Below, one piece after another: positions 18,121 through 26,715 of a stretch of DNA of 64,000 nucleotides. The notes beneath the pieces are model-generated. The model was not told the DNA's origin. It saw only the letters and a list, made by a program, of their open reading frames with translations, and did not search any database. The stretch is from Pseudooceanicola spongiae (GTDB lineage: Bacteria > Pseudomonadota > Alphaproteobacteria > Rhodobacterales > Rhodobacteraceae): assembly GCF_014899185.1 (NCBI RefSeq), contig NZ_CP045201.1, positions 1,286,501 through 1,350,500 on the forward strand, given 5' to 3'. A program made the translations under genes and the position numbers. How positions within the stretch are numbered: position 1 is the first letter of the stretch; each line of letters starts with the position of its first letter.

Positions 18121-18290
18121 CACAGCACCCCTGCAAGAAACAGTGCGAGAGCGCAGATTGCCAGAAAGACCGTCATGGCGACACTGCGCCATGCCTTTCT
18201 CCGGGGCCCTTCGACTGCGAGAACTCCGCTATCCATTGCCAGCACCAGCGCGCCGAGGAACAGGATGCTTCCGGCCAGATAGTACGCCAT
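18120..18290 (-). CDS. Small phage membrane protein
   Basis: A 56-residue protein with two transmembrane helices (AYYLAGSILFLGALVLAMD and VAMTVFLAICALALFLAGVL) joined by a short basic loop (EGPRRKAWR). The start ATG at 18290 overlaps the previous gene's stop (TGATG) and its stop touches the next start. Function unknown; possibilities include superinfection exclusion or host-envelope modification, but nothing in the sequence decides. Confidence 0.6.
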   Translation of the reverse strand: MAYYLAGSILFLGALVLAMDSGVLAVEGPRRKAWRSVAMTVFLAICALALFLAGVL

Positions 18291-18760
18291 CAGTCTCTCC
18301 CGCACTTCGCACAGAGGTCCATTCGATCAGGCGACGGCCTGAAGGATTTGCCGCAGAGGCGGCAATCTTCGCGGTCATCAAGGCTGGTAGATCCCGTGGC
18401 GGGGACTTTGCGGTTCTTCTTCCAGGCCGCGTACTTGCCGCGGTACTGATTGAAGCTGACGCCGAGGGCATCGGCCGCGTCCTTCATCGGTTTCTGGTTT
18501 TTTGCGACCAGGGCGAAGGATGCCATCCAGCTCGCTTCGGTGGGCACCATGGCGATCAGCGTCGACACTTCCTTGCTCGTCGGTGTTTCCGGCTTGGGAA
18601 TCGCCGGTACCCATACGCCGTCAGGATTGATCGCACCATCAAGGGCAGCCAGGACACGTTCTGCAAAGATGCGGTTCGGGAAGGTGCCGACAACGGTCGG
18701 CACATATTCGATCAGGTCAACGCTGCCGTTGTCGTGCTCCTTCAGAAGATATTCAGACAT
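18290..18760 (-). CDS. Hypothetical phage protein with C-terminal zinc ribbon
   Basis: A 156-residue protein starting MSEYLLKEHDNG at 18760. The last 30 residues carry two CxxC pairs (CRLCGKSF ... CAKCGRD), a zinc-ribbon arrangement. Upstream of these lies a helix-turn-helix-like stretch (KPMKDAADALGVSFNQYRGKYAAWKK). It could bind DNA. No named family is recognised. It lies between HU and the small membrane gene in the early operon. Confidence 0.6.
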   Translation of the reverse strand: MSEYLLKEHDNGSVDLIEYVPTVVGTFPNRIFAERVLAALDGAINPDGVWVPAIPKPETPTSKEVSTLIAMVPTEASWMASFALVAKNQKPMKDAADALGVSFNQYRGKYAAWKKNRKVPATGSTSLDDREDCRLCGKSFRPSPDRMDLCAKCGRD

Positions 18761-18833
18761 AGCTCTCTCCAGCTGCTCATCAGGCCCGGACCACAACGCC
18801 CGGACGACGCCCCCAAAACTGGGGGCGTTTCGC

Positions 18834-19106
18834 TCAGGAGATTGAGGCTTTGGTCGGGGTGAATTTCATCACCCGCTTTTCGGGGATCTCGACGGGATCA
18901 CCGGTGGCCGGGTTGCGCCCGGTGCGGGCGGCACGGGTCTTGACCTCGAACTTACCGAAGCCTGCGATCGCCACCTTGTCGCCAGCGGCAGAACGCTCCG
19001 AAATCCGGTTGAACACGCCATCCACAATCTGCTGCGCGGTGGCCTGAAAGGTGACAGTCTCGGCGGCGAGGTCACGGATAAGGTCTTTTTTGGTGTAGTT
19101 TGCCAT
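18834..19106 (-). CDS. HU-family nucleoid protein encoded by the phage
   Basis: A 90-residue HU/IHF-family protein with the full fold: N-terminal helices (KKDLIRDLAAETVTFQATAQQIVDGVFNRISERSAAG), the beta region DKVAIAGFGKFEVKTRAARTGRNPATGDPVEIP (GFGKF and GRNPATG are the family signature), then KRVMKFTPTKA. Host HU is required for Mu transposition complexes, so a phage-borne copy may make the transpososome independent of the host (inference). It is preceded by a purine-rich ribosome-binding site (AAAGGAGACC). Confidence 0.92.
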   Translation of the reverse strand: MANYTKKDLIRDLAAETVTFQATAQQIVDGVFNRISERSAAGDKVAIAGFGKFEVKTRAARTGRNPATGDPVEIPEKRVMKFTPTKASIS

Positions 19107-19130
19107 TGGGGGTCTCCTTTGATGGCGGGG

Positions 19131-19490
19131 TTAAGTCTTCGGGAACGACACATCGCAGTGGGGGCAAAGCATCGTTTTATCGTCGATTTCCTTGGCGTCT
19201 GGGTGGCTGGCGCGGCGACTAACATCTGCAGTCCATGGATCGTCTGCCGTGCAGGTGTGCCAGCGAAGGCAGCGGACGGGAGGGCGAGGATCAAATGTGG
19301 TGGCGGGGTCATCAGCGGCATCACCTTCGAACAGCTCGACCCCAGCTGCAGAGAAGCTTCGCAGGGCATCCACAATGGCCTTTTGCGCATCAGGAACGTC
19401 CACTTGTTTTGCGCCGCGCTCAGCCTTCAGGATCTCAGCGACGAGAATGATCGTTCCCGTATCAATTGTGAGCGTGATGTTCTCATTCAT
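19131..19490 (-). CDS. Hypothetical phage protein with CxxC
   Basis: A 119-residue protein. An N-terminal beta-rich stretch (NENITLTIDTGTIILVAEIL) is followed by a helix, then a Cys/His-rich tail (RCLRWHTCTADDPW ... MLCPHCDVSF) that could bind zinc. It begins 3 bp after the DUF3164 gene's stop. Family not recognised. Confidence 0.55.
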   Translation of the reverse strand: MNENITLTIDTGTIILVAEILKAERGAKQVDVPDAQKAIVDALRSFSAAGVELFEGDAADDPATTFDPRPPVRCLRWHTCTADDPWTADVSRRASHPDAKEIDDKTMLCPHCDVSFPKT

Positions 19491-19493
19491 GGC

Positions 19494-20156
19494 TCAGGCC
19501 TTCGCCAGATCGATGGTCAGCGCCTGCCAGGCAGCGTCCTGAGCATCGCGGTGCGAAAACCGCAGGTAGCTCTTCGAGCCGATGACGTGGATCGCGTCGC
19601 GGATCGCCTCCTGGGCACGCGTCCAGCGGGTGTCCTCGCTCTCGGTGCGCAGCAGCAGGAAGATGTTCGTGCGGTTGATCTGGCCTTCCTTGTCGGTGTC
19701 GAAGGCGTTTGTGACGATCGAGCGCATTTCGGCGCGGGTCTCGGCCGACCATTCGTTCAGGCACTCGTCGAACAGCGCCTTGGCAATCTGCATCTCCGGG
19801 CCGAAATCCATTTGATCCTGGACACGAACTTCGATCTTCATCAGGCCGTCGAAACTGGTGTAGGTGCGGTTGCCCTTCGCGCCGCCCTTGGTCAGACCGT
19901 ATTGCTGGGCCAGCAGAGCGTCGAAGTCGCCAAGGTTTTCATAAGCATGACCTTTGAAGCGGCGCAGCTGCTCGGCCAAGGCGAAGGCAAAGCCAAATTC
20001 CTGACGGACAAGCTCGTCCTGCAGTTTGTCTTGCGCCTTGATCACCTCCAGCGCTGTCAGGCGACCTTTGCCATCAGGCATGTATTTGTTGCCGTTGGCT
20101 TCGATGATGCCGTCAGGAATTTGGGCTGGCTCGAAAGTTGTATCGTGAGCGGTCAT
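19494..20156 (-). CDS. DUF3164-family phage protein
   Basis: A 220-residue protein matching DUF3164, common in the early region of Mu-like phages. Typical features: an opening NGNKYMPDGKGRLTALEVIKAQDKLQDELVR, the middle GNRTYTSFDGLMKIEVRVQDQMDFGPEMQIAKALFDECL, and a C-terminal helix set ending DAAWQALTIDLAKA. Biochemical function is unknown. It lies in the early operon between MuB and HU. Confidence 0.85.
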   Translation of the reverse strand: MTAHDTTFEPAQIPDGIIEANGNKYMPDGKGRLTALEVIKAQDKLQDELVRQEFGFAFALAEQLRRFKGHAYENLGDFDALLAQQYGLTKGGAKGNRTYTSFDGLMKIEVRVQDQMDFGPEMQIAKALFDECLNEWSAETRAEMRSIVTNAFDTDKEGQINRTNIFLLLRTESEDTRWTRAQEAIRDAIHVIGSKSYLRFSHRDAQDAAWQALTIDLAKA

Positions 20157-20223
20157 AAAGTGGCTCCTGTTGTTCTCGGTAGGGTGGTTTTGAAAGGGTG
20201 AATGTTCAGCAGGCGACGGTCAG

Positions 20224-20571
20224 TCATACTGGTGCAGGCCCTGGGCCATGGGCGACCTCGTCATCCAGCACAGCGTCGACGAGATCCTCCCGCACGACGG
20301 TCTCTAGGATCAGAGTGCCGAGCTCATTAGGGGTAAGGCCACGGAGCTGCGCATACGGAGCAAGCGCCCGCCAAACGTCCATATCGATCGGCACCATAGG
20401 TCTGTTGCGGGTCCAGAGACCGGGTTCAAACGGAGGGATATCAGCGCCCCTATTCCGGGCCGCCTTCAGCTGATCATGGACGTCTCTGCCATCCAGACCC
20501 ATCTGGGCGGCGATCTCGCGCGGGGCATATTTGCGCATGGCGAGGCTGACGAGCAATTCAGACTCAGACAT
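20224..20571 (-). CDS. Hypothetical phage DNA-binding-type protein
   Basis: A 115-residue protein starting MSESELLVSLAMRKY at 20571 and overlapping the previous gene by 8 bp. The N-terminal 40 residues look like a helix-turn-helix (YAPREIAAQMGLDGRDVHDQLKAARNRG). The second half (IDMDVWRALAPYAQLRGLTPNELGTLILETVVRE) resembles a ribbon-helix-helix-type arrangement. No family name is certain. Confidence 0.6.
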   Translation of the reverse strand: MSESELLVSLAMRKYAPREIAAQMGLDGRDVHDQLKAARNRGADIPPFEPGLWTRNRPMVPIDMDVWRALAPYAQLRGLTPNELGTLILETVVREDLVDAVLDDEVAHGPGPAPV

Positions 20572-20944
20572 TGGCCTTTCCTCCTGGTGTGACCGGGTTC
20601 TGGGCGCACCGGCGGCACGCGCCCCAATGACGCAGCTTCTCGGGGCTGGACGTGGACATGGGCATGGTGGCAAAGGCTTGGCACTCTTCCGTCGCGATGC
20701 CTTTGTGCAGGTAGGGGCAAAGCACCTGGTCGCGGTACATCTGCACGACCTTGGCGCCATGCTTACGGGTCACTAGATCGAGGCTTTGCGCCGGATATGT
20801 GCCGTTCAGCAGCATCGAAACCGAGGGCCGGGCCATGTCACATTCGCGGGCGATCTGGCTGACGCTTTTGCCCTTGGCCCGTTCAGCATGCAGCAGCTGC
20901 ACCCATTCCAGTTCGGGCAGATCGAGGTTCAACGCATAGGACAT
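20564..20944 (-). CDS. Phage helix-turn-helix protein with Cys-rich C-terminus
   Basis: A 126-residue protein. A helix-turn-helix occupies residues 25-50 (GKSVSQIARECDMARPSVSMLLNGTYPA). After it comes a Cys/His-containing part (LCPYLHKGIATEEC ... WGACRRCAQNP) that may bind zinc. It overlaps the upstream winged-helix gene by 16 bp and the downstream gene by 8 bp. Likely an early regulatory or host-takeover protein; specific role unknown. Confidence 0.6.
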   Translation of the reverse strand: MSYALNLDLPELEWVQLLHAERAKGKSVSQIARECDMARPSVSMLLNGTYPAQSLDLVTRKHGAKVVQMYRDQVLCPYLHKGIATEECQAFATMPMSTSSPEKLRHWGACRRCAQNPVTPGGKANV

Positions 20945-21504
20945 GGCACGTCCTTTTTGGTGTTGAAGTCATGCAAAACCTGAAGCTCTTCGCGGTAGGC
21001 CGGGACGCGGGGGCCAGTATCCTTGGTCAGGATGAACACCCTTGTTCCCCGCTTCCGGTTTGGCACTTCCGACACATATCCAGCCTTCTTCAGCTGCCGG
21101 ATGATCTTGCTGACAGCCTTGTATGGTTCGACGCTTTCAGCGGTCTCAGCATCAGACGTGATGTCACCGATGGAGAAGCGGCGGCGGATCCGCATGGACA
21201 TCCATGCACGTTGCCGGAAGGTTTCTCTGCGGTGCCGGATCTGTTTGAGGGGGCCGGCGGGGCCCGCACAAATCACTTCACCAGAGGCCGCTGCAGAAAC
21301 GCCCAGTTCGGTCAGTTGCAAGCACCCAGCCCCCATGCGCATGAGGTAATTGCGCCGCATGAGCACGAGAGCCGCATTTTTGACCTGGGAACGCTTCACG
21401 CCCAAGTCACTGATCAGCTGATCGACAGTCCTGCAGGCGCCAGTCGAAAGCTCCTTCAGGAGAGCGGTCGGGACAGCACCTGGTTTGCGGGTGTCCTCGA
21501 TCAT
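20929..21504 (-). CDS. Hypothetical phage protein with winged-helix-like segments
   Basis: A 191-residue protein following MuB with a 4-bp overlap. The N-terminal third (ALLKELSTGACRTVDQLISDLGVKRSQVKNAALVLMRRNYL) looks like a winged helix. A second such unit lies near the C-terminus (YKAVSKIIRQLKKAGYVSEVPNRKRGTRVFILT). Two tandem DNA-binding units suggest a regulator. Not matched to a named family. Confidence 0.6.
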   Translation of the reverse strand: MIEDTRKPGAVPTALLKELSTGACRTVDQLISDLGVKRSQVKNAALVLMRRNYLMRMGAGCLQLTELGVSAAASGEVICAGPAGPLKQIRHRRETFRQRAWMSMRIRRRFSIGDITSDAETAESVEPYKAVSKIIRQLKKAGYVSEVPNRKRGTRVFILTKDTGPRVPAYREELQVLHDFNTKKDVPCPMR

Positions 21505-22274
21505 TTAGGCACCGGCACAAAGATGTCCTTGCCGCTGTTGCGGTCGGTCATGATGACCTGACCGGCCATGTCAGCGACAGTAACCCCGTCCGAGCCGATA
21601 TCGAACCGGCGGCCGAAGCGCTCGATCGACTTGATCGCATCGAGGATCTCGCGGCTGAACCCCTTTGAGGCGCGGCAGACAAATGCGATCAGGTCATTGG
21701 CCACGGGCACCTCACAGCGGCCCTCGATCAGGATCTTGGTATCCTCGACCGAGAGTGGCCTGAAATCGATCTTGTTCGGCGCGCGGCTTTCGATCTGGGG
21801 ATAGCGGCGCAGGTCATCACGCAGCTTGCCCATCCCGACCAGGACCGTCGGCAAGAACTTCAAATCCGAGATGCCCCGGATCGCTTCCATGATCTCCGGG
21901 CGGCGTGAAATCATGTCGCATTCGTCGATGACAATCCCGAACACCTTGTCTTCCAGGGCGGCACGCTCGGAACGGTCCTGCAACTCCTGAAGGACGCGCT
22001 CGAAACGATCCCTGCGGCCCCGGATCGAGCGAGGATCCACCGACAGCTCTGCCAGCAGTTCCTGCATGAACCAGCTGTAGTCCCAGCCCTTCTGCGCCCG
22101 CAGATAGATGCTGCCGGTCTGCACAACCCAGCGGCTGAGCGTGGTGGTTTTGCCCAAACCGGGCTTGCCATCGACGATGACAATGCAGGCTTCTTCGGCG
22201 CCGCGTTCGTCCAGTGACTTCAGGGCTCCGACAAAGCGGCGGAAGTTCTCAGTCTCGACAAAAGTGTTTCTCAT
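21501..22274 (-). CDS. MuB-like transposition target-selection ATPase
   Basis: A 257-residue AAA+ ATPase. Walker A is GKPGLGKTTTL, Walker B is VFGIVIDECDMI, with LPTVLVGMGKLRDDL downstream and a C-terminal helical domain (RASKGFSREILDAIKSIERFG). MuB binds target DNA, stimulates MuA and gives target immunity. It lies directly after MuA, as in Mu (A-B order), with 34 bp between. It is shorter than Mu B (312 residues) because it lacks an extended N-terminal DNA-binding domain. Confidence 0.92.
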   Translation of the reverse strand: MRNTFVETENFRRFVGALKSLDERGAEEACIVIVDGKPGLGKTTTLSRWVVQTGSIYLRAQKGWDYSWFMQELLAELSVDPRSIRGRRDRFERVLQELQDRSERAALEDKVFGIVIDECDMISRRPEIMEAIRGISDLKFLPTVLVGMGKLRDDLRRYPQIESRAPNKIDFRPLSVEDTKILIEGRCEVPVANDLIAFVCRASKGFSREILDAIKSIERFGRRFDIGSDGVTVADMAGQVIMTDRNSGKDIFVPVPK

Positions 22275-22308
22275 GGTATGCTCTCCTCATTCCTTGACGG
22301 GATTTTGC

Positions 22309-24585
22309 TTAGGCAACGGCACGGAGGAGGTTGCGAAGCGCCTCCGTGTCGATCCCGCTCATCCTGAACAATTCCCGCGCATTCGAGCTGTTCAGGCATT
22401 CCCACAACAGATCGATCTGGTTGCGGCTCAGTTGGTCGGGATGATCCAGCGCCCATGCGGCGAGTTCTTCATCCGATGCGAAGGTGCGGCGGCGGGCGGG
22501 TTTCGGGCCCGCGCTGTTGTCCACTGCGATTTCAAGGTGGTTCTGCTGGACCGGCTCACGCTCGGGCTGATCGAGATCTGCGAAGGGCACCATCGGCGCG
22601 TGGTCGAGGAGAAACTCGGCATCGCGCTCGGCGGTGATCGCATCCCGTTTCACATCGTTGCGCTTCAGGCGGGTATTGGTGCGGGTTTCCAGCGCCTTCT
22701 GTTCATACGACAGCGGCACATAGCGCTCGGCATTGCCCATGAACTCGGCCACGCAGATCAGCCGACCAGGCTGGCCCGTCGTGACATCGAATTCCCGGAC
22801 CCATACCTTGTCGCCCTGATGATAATCGTACCCAACCATGACCTTGGTCTCGTGGTGGACCTCCAGATCGTGGTGGAAGTAGGTGTTGGTGTTCCACTGG
22901 ACCTGCGCGCGGCGGACCGTGCGGATCTCGTAGGGCCGGAACAGATCGTCTGCTTCATCCGTTTCCACGGGCACTGGCTCAAAGCCGCTGGCGATGTGGG
23001 CGTCCCAGGCATCATTCGGGCTCATGTGGCGTTGGCGGCCGGTCTCAGGGTCCTGAAACTTTGGCAGGCTGCGGTGTGGCGTTGCATTGTACTCGGCAAC
23101 CCGTTCATCACAGAGGCGCACAAACGTCTCCCAATCCGGAAGGTGGGCGGACTGCCCAAACTGCTTCAGTTCGCGCCGCGTCAGCTTGTGGATCCGGTCA
23201 CCCGCTTCCTTGTCCATGTCCTTGCCGATGTAGGTCGGCAGGCGCTTTGCCAGGACATCCCAGATCGTGGCGTTGGGGCGTTCGATCCGGCCCTTTGCCT
23301 GCGATCCGTAGGGCGCCGCATGCATCTTGGTGATCCCCAGCCGCCCCATAAGGCCGCTGACATCAGCATCCATCGCCTGGTTTCGATAGCCCGGACCCCG
23401 GTCAACATAGAAGATGGCGCAGATGCCATGGGACACACAGGACCGGCGCAGCGCCTCTGCCACAGCCTTCTGGGTTTCCGAGCGTGACAGGGAAATGCCG
23501 ACGACCTTGCGGGTGACGATGTCGATCACGGTGGTGATTTCTGGCCGGATCGGGCGCTTGGTTACCGGATCAGCGATCTCAGCGTCAAAAGTTTTACCAT
23601 CCGCCGAATAGATCGTGGTCGGCCACATATCTTCGGTGGTCCGCGTCACATAGGACAGACGGGAGCGCAGTGTCAGCAGGCCTTCGCGCCCGACGTTCTT
23701 CTCGATATTGTTGAGCTTGTGGCGCAGGATATACCGCACTTGGTTCAGCGTGATCTGCAACTCCGGTGGCGGATTGGTATTCATGTAGGCCCGCCAGGCA
23801 TCTGGCGCATCCGGCTTGCTGCCGATCGCGTAGAACTTCAGGAAATGGGCAAATCCGGGCGGGATCGGCTGGGGCTTGTGCGCCGGTTGTGGTGCGAGGG
23901 CGATGACCCCACGTTCATCCAGCGCCTTGAACCAGTTGTAGAGGGTGGCGCGCTTGATTTCCGGCTTGCTCCGACGGTCATTGGCCGTTGCCAGTCGCTC
24001 GGGCACCAGCTGGAAACCATCCATGGCCGTCAGCAGCGGTGGCCGCGCCAGCTTCTGGGCTTCCTGGGCTGTCAGGATTTCGCCAGCGTTGCGGCGGGCT
24101 TCAATTTCCTGACAGGTCGCATAGTCGATCTGCGCCTTCAGGAACTTCCGGATGCCGAAGGAACGATACTCCGCCTTTGAAGCTGCGAAACCGTCGATCG
24201 ATGCGAGGACCTCAGCACGTGCTTCCATTACAGCCCTGGCGCGGGCGGAAAGAGACGTGGCCTTAATAGACTGCATCTGCAGCTGGTCGGCTTCGACGGC
24301 ATCTTTGTGGCGGGATTTCAACATATTCCGGATAGAGCGGGCTTCGAGCGCCATGCGGAGGGCCTTTGGCATCAAAGAGTAATGGTATTCCACTCCACCG
24401 CCGCGACCTGGACGTTTGCGGCACAGATCTGAGCCAAGCTGGTCCCAACCCTCTCTTTGGGCATACGCACGAGCGCGTCGCCCAGTATGAGGAAAATTCT
24501 GCACACGGCTTTCCTTGGAAAGTTCGGCCATTTCCTCAGCAGAAAAGAACTCTTGAGATTTCAGAGCGCTGGACATGTCATTCAT
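22309..24585 (-). CDS. MuA-like DDE transposase
   Basis: A 758-residue transposase. The N-terminus has the Mu-type winged helix (EEMAELSKESRVQNFPHTGRRARAYAQREGW, then GGGVEYHYSL), followed by end-binding helix domains. Catalytic residues by alignment to MuA: Asp about 329 (SADGKTFDAE), Asp about 395 (FYVDRGPG) and Glu about 435 (KGRIERPN); the 66-residue spacing of the two Asp fits MuA. The C-terminus has the Mu-transposase beta-barrel region (YDYHQGDKVWVREFDVTTG). It drives integration and replicative transposition. The frame is intact. Confidence 0.95.
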   Translation of the reverse strand: MNDMSSALKSQEFFSAEEMAELSKESRVQNFPHTGRRARAYAQREGWDQLGSDLCRKRPGRGGGVEYHYSLMPKALRMALEARSIRNMLKSRHKDAVEADQLQMQSIKATSLSARARAVMEARAEVLASIDGFAASKAEYRSFGIRKFLKAQIDYATCQEIEARRNAGEILTAQEAQKLARPPLLTAMDGFQLVPERLATANDRRSKPEIKRATLYNWFKALDERGVIALAPQPAHKPQPIPPGFAHFLKFYAIGSKPDAPDAWRAYMNTNPPPELQITLNQVRYILRHKLNNIEKNVGREGLLTLRSRLSYVTRTTEDMWPTTIYSADGKTFDAEIADPVTKRPIRPEITTVIDIVTRKVVGISLSRSETQKAVAEALRRSCVSHGICAIFYVDRGPGYRNQAMDADVSGLMGRLGITKMHAAPYGSQAKGRIERPNATIWDVLAKRLPTYIGKDMDKEAGDRIHKLTRRELKQFGQSAHLPDWETFVRLCDERVAEYNATPHRSLPKFQDPETGRQRHMSPNDAWDAHIASGFEPVPVETDEADDLFRPYEIRTVRRAQVQWNTNTYFHHDLEVHHETKVMVGYDYHQGDKVWVREFDVTTGQPGRLICVAEFMGNAERYVPLSYEQKALETRTNTRLKRNDVKRDAITAERDAEFLLDHAPMVPFADLDQPEREPVQQNHLEIAVDNSAGPKPARRRTFASDEELAAWALDHPDQLSRNQIDLLWECLNSSNARELFRMSGIDTEALRNLLRAVA

Positions 24586-25046
24586 CTGCGTGTCTTTCTT
24601 TTTGCGGCTAGCACCTGGCGGCGCGCTTGCATCTCTTCGATGTGATCGTCGAGCAGCCGCTCCTCGATCATCTGCGCGTACTCTGCTTCGATCACGGTCA
24701 GGCCGAACTCACCCGGAACGAAACCCAGCAACTCTTGGGCGCCGGTGACCTTCACCAACCCGATGAAGGCATCGAGCGGGATGCGGTGATCCTCTGATCC
24801 CTGCGAAGACCACTTGTTCAGTGTGGCCTCGGTGACAGGACGGCCGAGGTATTCGCGCAGCCCCCGAGCAACCTCGGCCCGTGTCAGTCCTTCGTCCCTG
24901 GCATCGCGCAAAGCCTGCGCAATGATCCGGGCAATCTTGCCATCGAGGGTGCCGCGACCGATCACATCGGCGCTGTAGCCGACAGCCACTTGCGGGGGCT
25001 GCCAGTCAAACAGATCCTTGGTCAAAGGGTCGCGATACCGGGACAT
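24582..25046 (-). CDS. Phage helix-turn-helix protein upstream of MuA
   Basis: A 154-residue protein overlapping MuA by 4 bp and touching the ParB-like gene. It has a possible helix-turn-helix (GLTRAEVARGLREYLGRPVTEATLNKWSS) and a charged C-terminal helix ending in a basic tail (ARRQVLAAKRKTRR). Genes like this sit upstream of transposase genes in Mu-like phages of alphaproteobacteria. Function not known. Confidence 0.6.
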   Translation of the reverse strand: MSRYRDPLTKDLFDWQPPQVAVGYSADVIGRGTLDGKIARIIAQALRDARDEGLTRAEVARGLREYLGRPVTEATLNKWSSQGSEDHRIPLDAFIGLVKVTGAQELLGFVPGEFGLTVIEAEYAQMIEERLLDDHIEEMQARRQVLAAKRKTRR

Positions 25047-25867
25047 CAGATGCGGCCTCTCCGTTTGAGGGAGGCCATCACACGATCTTCGTTTTCATGA
25101 ATGAGACGGTCGAAGCTGTCTTCAGGCAGGCTCTTCAGGCCGCTACTGACCGCCGCAAGCACCTTTTCGAGGCGAGAGTTGTCCGGCTTTTGATCCAGCA
25201 CCTCAAGCGCCCCGGCGACATTCCCAGCCGCACTATCCTCGTCGAGGATCAGGTCGAGAACCTGCTCCTGCCTTGCGGGCGGCAGTTCGGCCAAGGCCTT
25301 CAGTTCGGTTTGCTTTCTTGCCGTGGGGGTACCGGCCAGGCGAGCCCGCGATGCAGATGTCAGATCCGTCCAGATCTTGACCGCGACCTGAATGGACCGC
25401 TGCGAAAGCCCAATATGCTCGGCGGTGACCTGTGCAAACGAAAAGATTTCGTTTGCAGAACCATGCTTAGCCTTGGCACCCGCGACACCTGCTTTGGTCT
25501 CTGGGTGCAGCCGCTCATATGCGTGCTTGAGCTCATAGAGGTGATGGCAGCGGTCAAGCGCGATAAGGTCATTGCGCGCGAGGTTCTCCATGACCTCTTC
25601 AAGGCGTTCTGCGTCATCCGTATCCGCATCCGACAGGCTGGCCGGGATGCTCTGGGCACCGTTGATCTGAAAGGCGCGCAAGCGAAGCAAGCCAGTGATC
25701 AGACGATAGCGATCCCCGATCTGGCGAACACGGATGGGATGGAAAAGGCCCTGAACATTCAGGACATTGGCAAGTGCTCGTGCGCTCTGATCATCGTAGT
25801 GCCGCGCGCGATCATCGGGCACGTCGATCAAGTCGATCGAGACATCAAGGACCATGGGTTTCGTCAT
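25046..25867 (-). CDS. ParB/Srx-fold protein of Mu-like phage
   Basis: A 273-residue protein with a ParB N-terminal-type domain. Visible are IDVPDDRARHYDDQSARALANVLNVQGLFHPIRVRQIGDRYRLITGLLRLRAF (the GxRR-like box reads GLLRL here) and LARNDLIALDRCHHLYEL. A helix-turn-helix-like segment follows (VTAEHIGLSQRSIQVAVKI). The altered GERR box may mean CTP binding is lost, if it ever existed. ParB-like genes between Ner and MuA are seen in several alphaproteobacterial Mu-like phages; the role is unproven. Confidence 0.75.
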   Translation of the reverse strand: MTKPMVLDVSIDLIDVPDDRARHYDDQSARALANVLNVQGLFHPIRVRQIGDRYRLITGLLRLRAFQINGAQSIPASLSDADTDDAERLEEVMENLARNDLIALDRCHHLYELKHAYERLHPETKAGVAGAKAKHGSANEIFSFAQVTAEHIGLSQRSIQVAVKIWTDLTSASRARLAGTPTARKQTELKALAELPPARQEQVLDLILDEDSAAGNVAGALEVLDQKPDNSRLEKVLAAVSSGLKSLPEDSFDRLIHENEDRVMASLKRRGRI

Positions 25868-25952
25868 ATTAGGCCTGTTTTATTGAATGTTGTCCCTCTG
25901 CCACCGCACTCTCCGGCGCGGCGGCAAGTCGTTCGTCTTGCGTGGCCGGGCG

Positions 25953-26039
25953 TCACAAAACGCCAGCGAAATGGAAGATGAGGATCCAAATCACCAGGCC
26001 GCCCACCACCAAAGGGGGGAACCACCAGCCGGGCCGCAC
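25953..26039 (-). CDS. Putative 28-residue membrane peptide
   Basis: A very short frame that starts with GTG inside the stop of the preceding gene (TAGTG) and has GGAG 8 nt upstream. It codes RPGWWFPPLVVGGLVIWIL followed by IFHFAGVL, a single transmembrane helix with an amphipathic Trp-rich start. Start, overlap and hydrophobicity make it plausible as a coupled small membrane protein. No homology was checked. The remaining 25868-25952 holds no other gene. Confidence 0.4.
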   Translation of the reverse strand: MRPGWWFPPLVVGGLVIWILIFHFAGVL

Positions 26040-26404
26040 TAGCCCCGCTCCCGGACGATGGGCTTGCAATCGCCCCCGTGGAATTCGCGGACCGGAAGCG
26101 GGTCGCGAAGCCGAATGGATCGGAGCGCCCGAGAGAGAGCCTCGCAACCAGAAGAATTGGTCACCGAGACGGCAACCTGGCAATTGGAACTGATACCTTC
26201 CTCAACTTGCAGGGTGTCTGCCTCGAACTTCAGGAAGGTCTGCAGGGCACGCATGGAGCCGCAAAGACGGGAAAGATCGCTGGGCTGGGGCCGCACACCG
26301 CCAGTGAGGCAGGCGATAGCCTCACCGATATCGCTGGCAGAAGCACGGAAGCCGTCGGCTGTTCTGTCAAGAACAGTGGCCTCGCTGGACGAGATCGGGG
26401 TCAT
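26039..26404 (-). CDS. Hypothetical early phage protein
   Basis: A 121-residue protein whose ATG overlaps the ner stop (ATGA at 26404-26401). Sequence is mainly helical with three Cys (IACLTGG, RLCGSM, SNCQVAVSV) and no membrane segment. Not recognised. Tight coupling to ner suggests it is made first in the lytic cycle. Confidence 0.55.
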   Translation of the reverse strand: MTPISSSEATVLDRTADGFRASASDIGEAIACLTGGVRPQPSDLSRLCGSMRALQTFLKFEADTLQVEEGISSNCQVAVSVTNSSGCEALSRALRSIRLRDPLPVREFHGGDCKPIVRERG

Positions 26405-26715
26405 GCCGCCGCACTCTTGTCAGCAGCCGTGGTGGATTTTTGTCTGTCCACCGGAGGATATTTCTTGGTATCGAGAATGCGAGGACCGCCTTTGGGGTAG
26501 CGACTCGGCCAAAGTTCTTCCGGCTTGTACCCAATGAAGTCGGCAATGGCCTTCTGGGCGGGATAGCTGGTCGAGCTTTTGACCTTGCCGCACGCGGTAC
26601 GGGTCAGGCCGGAACGGGTCGAAAGCTCGCCGAAGGTCATGCCCTTGCGATGCAGTTCGGCCTTGATGCCTTCCCAGTCCAGGGCGGGGGTCTTCTTGGG
26701 GTCGTGGGGTGTCAT
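26401..26715 (-). CDS. ner: Ner-like early repressor
   Basis: A 104-residue Ner/Nlp-type protein with the SfsB/Ner helix-turn-helix: PALDWEGIKAELHRKGMTFGELS followed by RSGLTRTACGKV and the typical FIGYKPEELWPSRYP. Ner turns down early and repressor transcription in Mu. The ATG at 26715 was chosen because it starts at the conserved domain, has GGAGAGA upstream, and leaves a normal regulatory gap to the divergent repressor. It is about 30 residues longer at the C-terminus than Mu Ner, with a charged low-complexity tail. Confidence 0.88.
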   Translation of the reverse strand: MTPHDPKKTPALDWEGIKAELHRKGMTFGELSTRSGLTRTACGKVKSSTSYPAQKAIADFIGYKPEELWPSRYPKGGPRILDTKKYPPVDRQKSTTAADKSAAA

